A stretch of DNA of 64,000 bases from positions 62,001-126,000 of the forward strand of contig JANQLK010000016.1 in assembly GCA_028280615.1 (NCBI GenBank), in the 5' to 3' direction. Positions 28,354 to 37,380 of this stretch are shown piece by piece; the stretch's first letter is position 1, and every line of letters begins with the position of its first letter. The notes under the pieces were generated by a model. The model was not told where the DNA came from, searched no databases, and was given only the letters and a program-made list of their open reading frames with translations. A program made the translations under genes and the position numbers. Source of the DNA: Woeseiaceae bacterium. GTDB lineage: Bacteria; Pseudomonadota; Gammaproteobacteria; Steroidobacterales; Woeseiaceae.

Positions 28354-29043
28354 ATGAGCATTCACGAACACCACCGCGTCCACCGCATCGGATGGCTGCG
28401 CGCCGCGGTGCTTGGCGCCAACGACGGTATCGTCTCGACGGCCAGCCTGATCATCGGCGTCGCCTCGGCGAGCGCCTCGAAGGACAGTGTGCTGCTCGCC
28501 GGCGTGGCCGGTCTTGTCGCGGGCGCCATGTCGATGGCCGCCGGCGAATACGTGTCGGTCAGTAGCCAGGCCGACACCGAACAGGCGGATCTCGACATCG
28601 AGCGGCAATCGCTCGACAGTAACTACGAGCTCGAAGTCGACGAGCTCGCCGGGATCTACGAACAGCGCGGACTCGAGGCGTCACTGGCCCGGCAGGTCGC
28701 CGACCAGCTCATGTCGCACGATGCACTGGCTGCGCATGCGCGCGACGAGATCGGTATTTCGGACAAGGTCACGGCACGGCCATTGCAGGCGGCCTGGTCG
28801 TCGGGCGTGGCTTTCACCGCCGGCGCATTGATGCCGCTCCTGACGGCCTGGGCGGTTCCGGCCGACGGTCTGGTTTTCCCGGTCGCGGTCGCCTCGCTCC
28901 TGTCACTGGCGGTGCTCGGCACGCTGGCGGCGCGCGCGGGCGGCGCGGCCGTTGCCACGGGCGCTCTGCGCGTGACATTCTGGGGCGCGCTGGCGATGAC
29001 CGTCACCGCGGGCGTAGGCAACGTCTTCGGCGCCATCGCATGA
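28354..29043 (+). CDS. VIT1/CCC1-family iron/manganese transporter
   Basis: 229 aa membrane protein with five hydrophobic spans. Family motifs: GANDGIVSTASLIIGVASA in the first helix and AGAMSMAAGEYVSVSSQADT in the second, followed by an acidic cytoplasmic loop (DLDIERQSLDSNYELEVDEL) that typically binds metal. It exports or sequesters Fe2+/Mn2+. It sits after the TerB-like gene and its stop overlaps an upstream ATG of the next gene. Confidence 0.92.
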   Translation: MSIHEHHRVHRIGWLRAAVLGANDGIVSTASLIIGVASASASKDSVLLAGVAGLVAGAMSMAAGEYVSVSSQADTEQADLDIERQSLDSNYELEVDELAGIYEQRGLEASLARQVADQLMSHDALAAHARDEIGISDKVTARPLQAAWSSGVAFTAGALMPLLTAWAVPADGLVFPVAVASLLSLAVLGTLAARAGGAAVATGALRVTFWGALAMTVTAGVGNVFGAIA

Positions 29044-29072
29044 CCGGAGTAGACCAGCCCCGGGAGTATCGA

Positions 29073-30218
29073 ATGACCGAAGGACGACCGAATCAGGGCC
29101 GCCGCAAGCTTCTCGGCGCCGTGGGATCGCTGGCGCTCGCCGGGGCCGCGACAGCCTGCGCGCCCGTGCCGGTCGCGAATATGGCCGTTGCCAGGCCGTA
29201 CTCGCGCAAACCCTTTGCCGCACCTCGAGTCACGATGGATGCCGTGATTCGCGTCATCGTCGGGCTCCGGCCGTACCGCCCGTCGGGCTTCGTCGTTCGC
29301 AGAGAGACGTTCGACGACACGACGGTCGTGCACAACTATGGCCACGGCGGCGGAGGCCTGAGCCTGTCGTGGGGTTCATCGGCGCTCGCCGTCCGCGAAA
29401 CGCTCGGCATGACACCCGGCGAGGTCGCCGTGATCGGCAGCGGCATCATGGGATTGACGAGCGCGCGTCTTCTGCAGGACGCGGGCTGGGACGTTACGAT
29501 TTACACGCGCGACGTTTGGCGACACACGACCTCGAACGTCGCGGCCGGGGAATGGTCGCCTTACAGCGTGTACGACGAGACACGCGTCAGCGCCGGGTTT
29601 CTGTCGCGCTTCGAATGGGCATCGAAAGTGGCGCACCATGCCTACACGAACCTGACCGGCCCCGAGTACGGCATTCGCTGGCTGGAGGGCTACACCCTCG
29701 GGACGAGGCCGTTCGGCGAATTCGACGGCCGGCCCGAGCTGCACGCCCTCTACCCCTACAAGCGGAACCTCGTGCCGGGCGAGCACCCCTTTGGCGACTA
29801 CTACGCGCAGGCTTTCGTGACGATGCAGATCGACCCGGGCGTCCTGCTCCGGCGCCTCGTCGATGACTTTCGCGTCGCGGGCGGCCGGTTCGTCGTGCGC
29901 GACTTCAAACGTCTCGATGCGATCCTCGCGCTGCCGGAATCCCTGGTATTCAACTGCACGGGTTTGGGCAGCCGCGATTTGTTCGGTGACGAAGAGCTAA
30001 CCGCCGCCAAGGGCCAGCTCGTCTATATTCCGCCGGATCCGGCCGTCGACTTCTTCACGTTCGGCGGCGGTCGCGGAATTCTGTACATGTTCCCGCGCTC
30101 CGACGTCATCGTGCTCGGCGGGACATTCAAGCCGGGAGACTTTAGCCGTCACGCAGAGCCCGAGGAGACCGAGCGAATCGTCCGCAGCCACCGGGCGCTG
30201 TTCGCGGAGTTTGGCTGA
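29073..30218 (+). CDS. exported FAD oxidoreductase, D-amino-acid-oxidase-like, circularly permuted
   Basis: 381 aa from ATG 29073 (GGGAG upstream); ATG 29040 is an alternative that overlaps the VIT gene stop. The N-terminus has a Tat-like motif (RRKLLG), a hydrophobic stretch and a possible lipobox Cys29. Residues 64-101 contain GLRPYRPSG and HNYGHGGGGLSLSWG, which in ordinary D-amino-acid oxidases form the last segment of the protein. The dinucleotide loop AVIGSGIMGLTSA, normally at the very start, follows at 119-131. The chain then ends soon after GGRGILYMFPRSDVIVLGG. The segments are thus reordered. Substrate unknown; a periplasmic D-amino acid or related amine is likely. Confidence 0.82.
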   Translation: MTEGRPNQGRRKLLGAVGSLALAGAATACAPVPVANMAVARPYSRKPFAAPRVTMDAVIRVIVGLRPYRPSGFVVRRETFDDTTVVHNYGHGGGGLSLSWGSSALAVRETLGMTPGEVAVIGSGIMGLTSARLLQDAGWDVTIYTRDVWRHTTSNVAAGEWSPYSVYDETRVSAGFLSRFEWASKVAHHAYTNLTGPEYGIRWLEGYTLGTRPFGEFDGRPELHALYPYKRNLVPGEHPFGDYYAQAFVTMQIDPGVLLRRLVDDFRVAGGRFVVRDFKRLDAILALPESLVFNCTGLGSRDLFGDEELTAAKGQLVYIPPDPAVDFFTFGGGRGILYMFPRSDVIVLGGTFKPGDFSRHAEPEETERIVRSHRALFAEFG

Positions 30219-30242
30219 GGCAACTCGCGAGAGTCTCTCCTG

Positions 30243-32264
30243 CTAGAAGCGATAAGCCAGCGACAGCCGCACGGATCTCGGCTCGAACGGGTGGATGTGA
30301 ACGTCTTCGACGCCCCCCGCCGGCTCACCCTCGAGTCGCGACGCGTAGAAGTAGGCGATGTCGTTATCGCCGGAGTCGAGCAGATTGAACGCATCCAGCC
30401 GGACCTCGGCGCGCTCCCATCGATAGCCGACGCTCGCATTGACGAGGGTCGAATCGTCCGAGCGCACCGAACCGTCTTCGATCAGCGGCGCCTCACCCAG
30501 ATAGCGCAGGCGAGCGCCCGCGAAGATCCGGTTTTCGAAGCTTGCGTTTATGCCCAGCGACAGGGTCGACTCGACGGCGCCCGGAATCTCCTCGCCGTTC
30601 CTGAACTCGGCATCCACCCAGGTATATTCGAGATTGGCTGCCAGCCAGTCGGTTGCGCGCAGGAAGGTCGCGACTTCGATACCGCGCCGCTCACTGGCCG
30701 CGTTCGGTTCGGTCGCGCCGCCGTCGCCGACGAATACGAGTTCCGAGTCGAGCTCGAGCCAGAACGCGGCGACGGTCGCGCTGAGCCGCCGTTCGGTTTC
30801 CAGGCGCAGACCAATCTCCCCGCCTTCCGATGGCACCAGCGCCTCGACCGGCGCTGCCGCTTCTCCGGACGTCGGGTCCAGGGAGATCGTCGCGCCGCGA
30901 ACGTCGTTGGAGTGAAAGCCGCGTCCCCAGTTGACGTACACCTCTGACGAATCGCCGATTCGGTAGGCAAGACCCGCGCCCGGCGTGAACAGCGAGTCGT
31001 CTCCGGTTCCGCTGTTCTCGGCCAGCCGGGCATCGACGTCCCAGTCGTAGCGATCGCCTCGAACGCCAAGCGTCGCGCGCAGGCGGTCCGACAGCGTGAA
31101 CGTAAGGTCGACGTATCCGCCTAGGGAGGATTCGACGACCTGGTCCTGGCGTACGACGCCCGTGCGCTGCCGCGCGACGGTTGGATAAAGACCCACCTCG
31201 CTGATGTCGTCGTAGCGTGCGTCGGCGCCCCAGCTCAGCGTGACGGGCACGGCGCCCTCGGACCAGTGCCGATGGCCGTCGACGCGAGCGCCGTATATCC
31301 GGCGCCGGTCGCGCTGTTCAAACTGGTCGCCGTTGACCGGATCTTCGAGCAGGTAAGTGAAATTGGAGTAAAGGGAGAAGTCGTAGTCGACGACGTAGGC
31401 GGTCGCCGTCCAGCTATCCGATGCCAGCGATCCGGTCAGGCTGTAGCGGTCCGTAGTGCCGCCGAGGTCCGGATCGATGAAGCCCAGCGGGCTGATCGCG
31501 CCGGATTGAATGGCGCGACGCGGCACCTGGTCAGTCGATGTCCACTCGCCCGAGTAGCCCATGAACGAGACGCGCGCGGCCAGGTCGCCGAGCGTGGCGT
31601 TGAGGCCGCCGTAAAACTTGAGCTGCTGCAGATCTTCGTCGAGATCCCACGGACCCGCGTAGCGCGTGAGGTCGATGGCGCCGCTGAATGCCATCTCGCC
31701 GGCGTCGACCGATCCGGCCGCGAAGCCGCGCAGGTGACCGAACTCACCCATCGTGGTGCGGACCAGCGTCTCGTCGAAGCGATCGTAAAGCGTGAATGCG
31801 ACGCTGCCAGCCGACGAGAAGTCGCCGTTCTGCGGACTGTAGGGTCCCTTGCGATAGACCACCGACTCGACGAGCTCGGGGATCATGAAGTTGAGGTCGA
31901 GATAGCCCTGGCCGTGGCCATGCGTGCGCATGTTGATCGGCACGCCATCCACGGTGGCCGAGAAGTCGGTGCCGTGGTCCAGATTGAAGCCGCGCAGGAA
32001 ATACTGGTTGGCCTTTCCGGTCCCCGAGTGCTGGGTGGCGACCATTCCGGGTACGGCCTCGGCGAGTTCGCCGACCCGAAGCAGCGGCGTCAGTTCGAGG
32101 TCGGCATAGCCGACGATGCCCTCCGAGGCCGACTGCGCCGTGCCGAGCAGCGGCTCGGCCCGGCCGTAGACCACGACCTCGTCGACCGAGTCGGCATCGC
32201 CGTCGTGCGCCGGCGAGACAACGGGCAGAAGACACAGGATGAGGACGAGCTTTCTTGTTGTCAT
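30243..32264 (-). CDS. TonB-dependent outer-membrane receptor
   Basis: 673 aa. Signal peptide (LVLILCLLPVVSPAHDG), TonB-box region (DEVVVYGRA), plug domain (ATQHSGTGKANQYFLRGFN, DGVPINMRTHGHGQGYLDLN) and a beta-barrel ending in the typical aromatic C-terminus (LSLAYRF). It imports a large or scarce ligand at the cost of TonB energy. No ligand-specific motif is evident. A DUF2490 protein is encoded 168 bp upstream on the same strand. Confidence 0.9.
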   Translation of the reverse strand: MTTRKLVLILCLLPVVSPAHDGDADSVDEVVVYGRAEPLLGTAQSASEGIVGYADLELTPLLRVGELAEAVPGMVATQHSGTGKANQYFLRGFNLDHGTDFSATVDGVPINMRTHGHGQGYLDLNFMIPELVESVVYRKGPYSPQNGDFSSAGSVAFTLYDRFDETLVRTTMGEFGHLRGFAAGSVDAGEMAFSGAIDLTRYAGPWDLDEDLQQLKFYGGLNATLGDLAARVSFMGYSGEWTSTDQVPRRAIQSGAISPLGFIDPDLGGTTDRYSLTGSLASDSWTATAYVVDYDFSLYSNFTYLLEDPVNGDQFEQRDRRRIYGARVDGHRHWSEGAVPVTLSWGADARYDDISEVGLYPTVARQRTGVVRQDQVVESSLGGYVDLTFTLSDRLRATLGVRGDRYDWDVDARLAENSGTGDDSLFTPGAGLAYRIGDSSEVYVNWGRGFHSNDVRGATISLDPTSGEAAAPVEALVPSEGGEIGLRLETERRLSATVAAFWLELDSELVFVGDGGATEPNAASERRGIEVATFLRATDWLAANLEYTWVDAEFRNGEEIPGAVESTLSLGINASFENRIFAGARLRYLGEAPLIEDGSVRSDDSTLVNASVGYRWERAEVRLDAFNLLDSGDNDIAYFYASRLEGEPAGGVEDVHIHPFEPRSVRLSLAYRF

Positions 32265-32432
32265 CGTTAGCAGCCCGGAAGCGTTGGAAGAGTCGCCTGC
32301 GTCACTGCGTAGGCGATCGAAGCGATGAGTCAGTGTAGGCCGCAGAATATTGCAGTGGCTTTACGCAATTGCCACGAGTCGATGACAACTCGTCGCTGAG
32401 GCGCCCGGTTGTCGTTGTTGACGCCTCTGCAA

Positions 32433-33116
32433 TCAGAACCGCAGCGTGACGACGCCGAGGTGATTCAGCAGGTCTTCGCCGCCATCCACCTTGAATAGCT
32501 GCTGCATATACCGCGCCTCGATACTTAAGCGTCCGCCCAGCGACCAGCCCATGCCCAGGAACAGCCGGTTCTGCGACTGGCCCGTGCCGCCACCCCAGTC
32601 GGTGGTATTGAGGTCGTGGAAGGTCTCGCCGCCAAGGAAGAAGCGGCTCGAGTCGCCGACCGGTATCGTATAGCGCGCCGCTGCGCGGCCGACGAGCCGC
32701 ACATCGTCACCCTCCGAGATCGAGCGTTGCTCGAATCTCACCCGCGCGCTCAGCCGGTGGCCGTTCGCGAAAGTCGGCGCGAAGACCAGGTCCTGCCAGA
32801 GGCGATTCTCGTCGACGACCACGCCGGCGCGATTGCTGACGCGGAAGCGCGCGTAACCGATCCACGCCGATACGTCCGCGCCCAGGTCGCCACCCAAGCC
32901 AGCTCTCGCGAGCCACTGGTTGACGCCGCTGCCGATATCGAAATACCGCGCCTGCGTGTCGAAGTGATAGCGAATGCGACCCGTCTCGTTGCCGAAACGA
33001 CCGTTGGTGACCAGGGCGACCCAGCCGCCGATATCGTCCTCGGTCGCTGAGGCCGCCGGCGTGAAAACGATCAGCGCGAGAAAAACCAGCGCTGTATGTC
33101 CCGAGAGCATGCGCAC
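32433..33116 (-). CDS. DUF2490 outer-membrane-type protein
   Basis: 227 aa. Signal peptide (LVFLALIVFTPAASATED), then alternating beta strands rich in aromatic residues (RIRYHFDTQARYFDIG, FEQRSISEGDDVRLVGR) and a terminal Phe (VVTLRF). This matches DUF2490, small predicted beta-barrels of unknown function. It is 10 bp downstream of paaZ on the same strand, so it may be read through from the paa promoter, although nothing links it to phenylacetate. Confidence 0.75.
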   Translation of the reverse strand: MRMLSGHTALVFLALIVFTPAASATEDDIGGWVALVTNGRFGNETGRIRYHFDTQARYFDIGSGVNQWLARAGLGGDLGADVSAWIGYARFRVSNRAGVVVDENRLWQDLVFAPTFANGHRLSARVRFEQRSISEGDDVRLVGRAAARYTIPVGDSSRFFLGGETFHDLNTTDWGGGTGQSQNRLFLGMGWSLGGRLSIEARYMQQLFKVDGGEDLLNHLGVVTLRF

Positions 33117-33126
33117 AACGACACAA

Positions 33127-35178
33127 TCATGACATAGCCGAGGCCCAGTGCTCGTCCGTTGCGACCATCGTCAGCACGTCGTACTGCGCGACGATCTCAC
33201 CGTCCTGGTTCGTGACCTCCGTGTCCCAGCGCACTTCGCCGTAACCCGAATCGCCGCGCAGCGTCTTCTGCTTGGCCGTCAACCGGACGCGCATCGTGTC
33301 GCCGACGTTGAGCGGAGTCAGGAAACGAAGATCGTCGATGCCGTAGTTGGCGAGCACGGGGCCGAAGTCCGGGTCGACGAACAGGCCGGCGGCGAATGAG
33401 ACGATCAGGTAGCCGTGTGCGACGCGTCCCTCGAAGAACGGGTTCTTTTTTGCCGACGCCTCGTCGGTGTGCGCGTAGAACGTGTCGCCCGTGAAGTTGG
33501 CGAAATGGTCGACGTCTTCGAGCGTCACGGTGCGCGGCTCGGTGTGCAGTGTGTCCCCGATCGCGATCTGCTCGAAGGTCTTGCGGAACGGGTGCGTGTC
33601 CGGGGTCCTCTCGTCGCCGCCGCGGATCCAGCGGTTGCCGACGACCGACAGCGTCTCCGGCGAGCCCTGGATCGCCGTGCGCTGCATATAGTGCTTGACG
33701 CCGCGAACGCCGCCCATCTCCTCGCCGCCGCCCGCGCGTCCCGGGCCGCCATGCACGAGATGCGGCAGGGGGGAACCGTGACCGGTGGATTCCTGAGCGC
33801 AGTGGCGGTTCACCACGAGGATTCGGCCGTGATACGCGGCCGTGCCGAGCACGAGTTCACGCGCCACCTGGTTGTCGTTGGTGAACACCGAACCGGCGAG
33901 GCTGCCTTCGCCCAGGCGAGCGAGCTCGATGGCTTCGTCCAGGTTGTCGTACGGCAGCACGGTGCTGACGGGGCCGAAGGCCTCGACCGTGTGCACGGCG
34001 CGTGCGTTGAGTGGCTTCTCGCAGTGCAACAGCGTCGGCATGAAGAACGCCCCTTTTCCTGCATCCGCATCGACGACCTCGAAGTCGTCGCTGCCGCCGT
34101 ACACGACCGGCGCCTCGGCCGAGAGCTCGCCGACGCGTTCGCGTACTTCGTTCCTCTGCCCCTGGCTCGCAAGCGCACCCATGTCGACGCCTTTCATCCC
34201 GGGATTGCCGATACGGACTTCGCCAAGCGCCGTCGACAGGGCCCGAACGAGATCGGCGGCCACGGCCGACGGCGCGATCACGCGGCGAATCGCCGTGCAC
34301 TTCTGGCCCGCCTTGCTGGTCATCTCGCGTATGACTTCCTTCACGTACAGTTCGAACTCGGGCGTCTCCGGCGTCGCGTCGGGGCCCAGGATCGACGCGT
34401 TGAGGGAGTCGGTTTCGGCCGTGAATGCGACGGACTCGGAAATCACGCGCGGATGCTGCTGAAGCATCTCGGCCGTGTTCTTCGAACCCGTGAACGCGAC
34501 CGTGTCCTGGCAGTTCAGGTGATCGAACAGGTCACCGACGCCACCGCAGACGAGTTGCAGCGCGCCCTGAGGCAGGAGCCCCGAATCGATGATGCTGCGG
34601 ACCACGCGTTCGGTCAGGTAGGCCGTGCTCGATGCGGGCTTGACGATCGCCGGCACGCCCGCGAGCAGCGTCGGCGCGAGCTTTTCGAGCATACCCCAGA
34701 CCGGAAAGTTGAATGCGTTGATGTGCACGGCGGCGCCGAGCTTCGACGTATAGATGTGCTGGCCGACGAACGTGCCGTTCTTCGACAGCCACTCGGGCGG
34801 CCCGTCGAGGTACACGGTGTCGTTCGGCATCTCGCGGCGGCCCTTGCTCGAAAACACGAACAGCGTCGAGATGCCGCCGTCGATGTCGATCCAGCTGTCG
34901 GCCCGTGTCGCGCCGGTCTGTGTCGACAGCTCGTAGAACCCGGCCTTGTTCTCCATCAGGTACTTTGCCAACGCCTTCAGCATTTCGCCGCGCTCGTGGA
35001 AGGTCAGTTTGCGCAGGTTCGTGCCGCCGACCGAGCGGGCGTACTCGAGCATTGCCTTGAAATCGATGCCCGCGCTGGAGATAGCGGCGACCGTATCGCC
35101 GGTTACGGCGCTCGCAAGCGGCTTGCCGTCGCCGTCGCCTTCGACCCAGCGGTCCTGAACGAGATTTCCGAGTTTCAT
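33127..35178 (-). CDS. paaZ: bifunctional oxepin-CoA hydrolase / semialdehyde dehydrogenase
   Basis: 683 aa from ATG 35178 (MKLGNLVQDRWVEG). N-terminal aldehyde dehydrogenase: INAFNFPVWGMLEKLAPTLL, VAFTGSKNTAEML, general base Glu in AFTAETDSLNAS, nucleophile Cys in KAGQKCTAIRR. C-terminal MaoC-like hydratase: FANFTGDTFYAHTDEASAKK and GRVAHGYLIVSFAAG. PaaZ opens the oxepin-CoA ring and oxidises the resulting aldehyde in aerobic phenylacetate degradation. It is divergent from paaX, which probably represses it; a GATAC dyad lies between them. Confidence 0.95.
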   Translation of the reverse strand: MKLGNLVQDRWVEGDGDGKPLASAVTGDTVAAISSAGIDFKAMLEYARSVGGTNLRKLTFHERGEMLKALAKYLMENKAGFYELSTQTGATRADSWIDIDGGISTLFVFSSKGRREMPNDTVYLDGPPEWLSKNGTFVGQHIYTSKLGAAVHINAFNFPVWGMLEKLAPTLLAGVPAIVKPASSTAYLTERVVRSIIDSGLLPQGALQLVCGGVGDLFDHLNCQDTVAFTGSKNTAEMLQQHPRVISESVAFTAETDSLNASILGPDATPETPEFELYVKEVIREMTSKAGQKCTAIRRVIAPSAVAADLVRALSTALGEVRIGNPGMKGVDMGALASQGQRNEVRERVGELSAEAPVVYGGSDDFEVVDADAGKGAFFMPTLLHCEKPLNARAVHTVEAFGPVSTVLPYDNLDEAIELARLGEGSLAGSVFTNDNQVARELVLGTAAYHGRILVVNRHCAQESTGHGSPLPHLVHGGPGRAGGGEEMGGVRGVKHYMQRTAIQGSPETLSVVGNRWIRGGDERTPDTHPFRKTFEQIAIGDTLHTEPRTVTLEDVDHFANFTGDTFYAHTDEASAKKNPFFEGRVAHGYLIVSFAAGLFVDPDFGPVLANYGIDDLRFLTPLNVGDTMRVRLTAKQKTLRGDSGYGEVRWDTEVTNQDGEIVAQYDVLTMVATDEHWASAMS

Positions 35179-35213
35179 GCCTGTGCTCCGGCGCGGGCGG
35201 CGTCCGTCCGCGA

Positions 35214-35250
35214 GATACAAAATTGGGGAAAAATTGAATTATTTCGTATC
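35214..35250. promoter_or_regulatory. candidate PaaX operator in the paaZ-paaX gap
   Basis: GATACAAAAT on one side and its inverted form ATTTCGTATC on the other bracket an AT-rich stretch between the divergent paaZ and paaX starts. The half-site GATACAAAA recurs at 37706, upstream of paaA. Shared placement in front of both paa transcription units suggests a common regulator, most simply PaaX. It does not obviously match the published E. coli PaaX consensus, so the assignment is inference. Confidence 0.5.
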
Positions 35251-35270
35251 AGATTGTACGTTGCGGCTCA

Positions 35271-36218
35271 GTGAAAGCCAATCACGCCACGACGCCGGTC
35301 GATGCGGCCCTAGCCGGACTGATCGAGGAATTTCGTGCCCGGCCGACCATACGAGCCGGCTCGCTGATTACGACCGTGTTCGGCGATTCGATCGCGCCGC
35401 GCGGCGGCAGCGTCTGGCTCGGCAGTCTGATCGCATTGTTGAAAGACTTCGGCGTAAGCGAGCGCCTGGTCCGCACGTCGGTTTTTCGCCTGGCAAAGGA
35501 CGGCTGGCTCGAGTCCGAACAGATCGGGCGGCGTTCCTACTATTCGTTGACCGCCGATGGCCGCGATCGCTTCCGCGCAGCCACGCACCGCATCTACGGC
35601 GAGCCTCGCCCGAGCTGGGATGGCCAGTGGCGCCTGCTGCTGCTCCCGGGCCTCGCCGCCGCCAAGCGCGATGCCGTACGCCGGGAATGCGGCTGGCTGG
35701 GCTTCGGCGCGTTGACGACTAACGTGCTTGCGCATCCATCACCCGACGACCAGGATCTCGACAGCACGCTCGATCGTTTGGGCGTCCGCGATGCCGTCGT
35801 TGTCCTGCAAAGCCGCGACGTGGGCGAGCCGGGCGGCATGCAGCGCCTGGCCGCAAACGCATGGGATCTCGATGAGCTGGACAGGGGCTACCGGACCTTC
35901 GTCGAGCGCTTTGACGCCGCGCGCGGGGCGCTCGCCAAAGATCCCGGCGTGAACACGGGGTCCGCCTTCCTTTTGCGTACGCTACTGATCCAGGAGTATC
36001 GCCGGCTGCTGTTGCGCGATCCGCAGCTGCCGGCCGAATTGCTGCCTCGAAACTGGTACGGCGCGGAAGCCTACGCGCTTTGCCGCGAACTCTATCGTGG
36101 CCTGTTCAGGGCCTGCGATGCCTACCTCGGCGACACGGTCGAGACGGCTGGCGGCCCGCTGCCGCCGCCGGATTCCGACTACTACAAGCGCTTCGGGGGC
36201 TTGCGGACGCGCGAATGA
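35271..36218 (+). CDS. paaX: phenylacetic acid degradation repressor
   Basis: 315 aa from a GTG start, normal for PaaX. N-terminal winged helix (PTIRAGSLITTVFGDSIAPR, GVSERLVRTSVFRLAKDGWL) followed by the PaaX central and C-terminal domains (GDFR-like core replaced by GEPRPSWDGQWRLLLLPG; LLIQEYRRLLLRDPQLP). In E. coli PaaX represses paa operons and is released by phenylacetyl-CoA. Divergent from paaZ; its stop overlaps the paaI start (ATGA), so paaX and paaI are one transcript. Confidence 0.94.
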   Translation: MKANHATTPVDAALAGLIEEFRARPTIRAGSLITTVFGDSIAPRGGSVWLGSLIALLKDFGVSERLVRTSVFRLAKDGWLESEQIGRRSYYSLTADGRDRFRAATHRIYGEPRPSWDGQWRLLLLPGLAAAKRDAVRRECGWLGFGALTTNVLAHPSPDDQDLDSTLDRLGVRDAVVVLQSRDVGEPGGMQRLAANAWDLDELDRGYRTFVERFDAARGALAKDPGVNTGSAFLLRTLLIQEYRRLLLRDPQLPAELLPRNWYGAEAYALCRELYRGLFRACDAYLGDTVETAGGPLPPPDSDYYKRFGGLRTRE

Positions 36219-36634
36219 ACGAACTCGAACTGGCAAAGGCCTGCGCACAGCGGATGGCCGAAGCGGACGAGGCTTCGCGCATGCTTGGCATTGAGGTCGA
36301 GGTTCCCGTGCCCGGCCAGGCGCGCGCCACGATGCGGGTACGTGAGGACATGGTGAACGGCTTCGATCTCTGCCACGGTGGCCTGATCTTCACGCTCGCG
36401 GACACCGCGTTCGCGTTCGCCTGCAATGCCTACAACCAGCTAACCGTCGCGGCGTCGGCGAATATCGAATTCCTGAAGCCCGGCAAACTCGGCGACACGC
36501 TGGTTGCCGCCGCCAGCGAAGAGCATCGTGGCCGGCGCAGCGGCGTCTACTCCGTGATCGTCGACAACGATCGCGGCGAACGGGTGGCACTGTTCCGCGG
36601 CCGGTCGGCGTCGGCCGACACGACGTTGCTCTGA
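36215..36634 (+). CDS. paaI: hotdog-fold acyl-CoA thioesterase
   Basis: 139 aa from ATG 36215, which overlaps the paaX stop by four bases. Hotdog signature: MVNGFDLCHGGLIFTLADTA, with the catalytic Asp in LADTAFAFACN. PaaI hydrolyses stalled ring-hydroxylated phenylacetyl-CoA esters, protecting the CoA pool. Sequence and position next to paaX and paaZ support the name. Confidence 0.93.
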   Translation: MNELELAKACAQRMAEADEASRMLGIEVEVPVPGQARATMRVREDMVNGFDLCHGGLIFTLADTAFAFACNAYNQLTVAASANIEFLKPGKLGDTLVAAASEEHRGRRSGVYSVIVDNDRGERVALFRGRSASADTTLL

Positions 36635-36660
36635 ACTAAGGACATCAGGAACAGCCGGGC

Positions 36661-37380
36661 TTAAGACTTCCGGACGCTGGCGGGTTGCAAACGGCGCGTC
36701 AGCGCGAGGCTCAGCAGCCCGATGCCGAGCAGAAACAGCGTTGCCGGCTCGGGAACGGCGACCGTCATGTTGAAGCCGTAATCGCCGTTGTGCCGGCCGT
36801 TGCCGTACGTCAGCCAGCCTTCGGCATCCGGGTTGGTCGCGTAGGTCACGTCCATCGTGTGGTCGAAGCGACCTGACCAGTCGAACAGCGACAGCACGTT
36901 CGCGCCCTGGAAGGCCGCGCCGCCGCCAAGACCGAGTACCGTGCCGGAGCCGGTGCCCTGCGTGTACTGGCTGATGCCGAGTTCGGCGACGAGGTCGAAA
37001 GAGCCGACGTTCGCCTGCACGTTGTTCCATACGAAGTCGAGCTGGTAGCTGCCGTCATAGTCGCTGCCGTAGCCGTCGCTCGTGCTGTTGTCGAACAGCG
37101 AGCCGTAAGCAGTGCCGGACAGCCGCAGCTCGAGGGCGCCGCCGATGTCGACGAGCCGCATCTGGACGCCGTGTCCGGGCCGCTCGAAATCGAAGATCAG
37201 GCTGTTGGACGAGCCGGAGAGCCCGAGGGAGTTGGTCTGATTGAGCCGCAGGCCGTAGTCGGCCCCCAGTGCGCCCGGGCTCTTGTTCGTGAGGTCCCAG
37301 ACCTGGAGGACGGCGGCGTTGGCGAAGCCGGACGCGGTCAGTGCAAGCAGAGCGCTCAGCGCGAGCGTAAATCTCTTCAT
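36661..37380 (-). CDS. PEP-CTERM sorting-domain protein
   Basis: 239 aa from ATG 37380 (GGATGAGAG upstream); an in-frame ATG at 37452 would add 24 residues before the signal peptide. N-terminal signal peptide (MKRFTLALSALLALTASGFA). The C-terminus has the sorting signal VPEPATLFLLGIGLLSLAL followed by Arg residues, so the protein is expected to be processed by an exosortase and exported, often with exopolysaccharide. The middle is Gly/Ser/Asp-rich and matches no domain I recognise. No exosortase is encoded in this window. Divergent from paaA. Confidence 0.85.
   Translation of the reverse strand: MKRFTLALSALLALTASGFANAAVLQVWDLTNKSPGALGADYGLRLNQTNSLGLSGSSNSLIFDFERPGHGVQMRLVDIGGALELRLSGTAYGSLFDNSTSDGYGSDYDGSYQLDFVWNNVQANVGSFDLVAELGISQYTQGTGSGTVLGLGGGAAFQGANVLSLFDWSGRFDHTMDVTYATNPDAEGWLTYGNGRHNGDYGFNMTVAVPEPATLFLLGIGLLSLALTRRLQPASVRKS

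Noticed and set aside
33415-35274. 619-codon plus-strand frame opposite paaZ
   Set aside because: Arg/Val/Ala-rich shadow of paaZ with no domain; paaZ motifs are intact.
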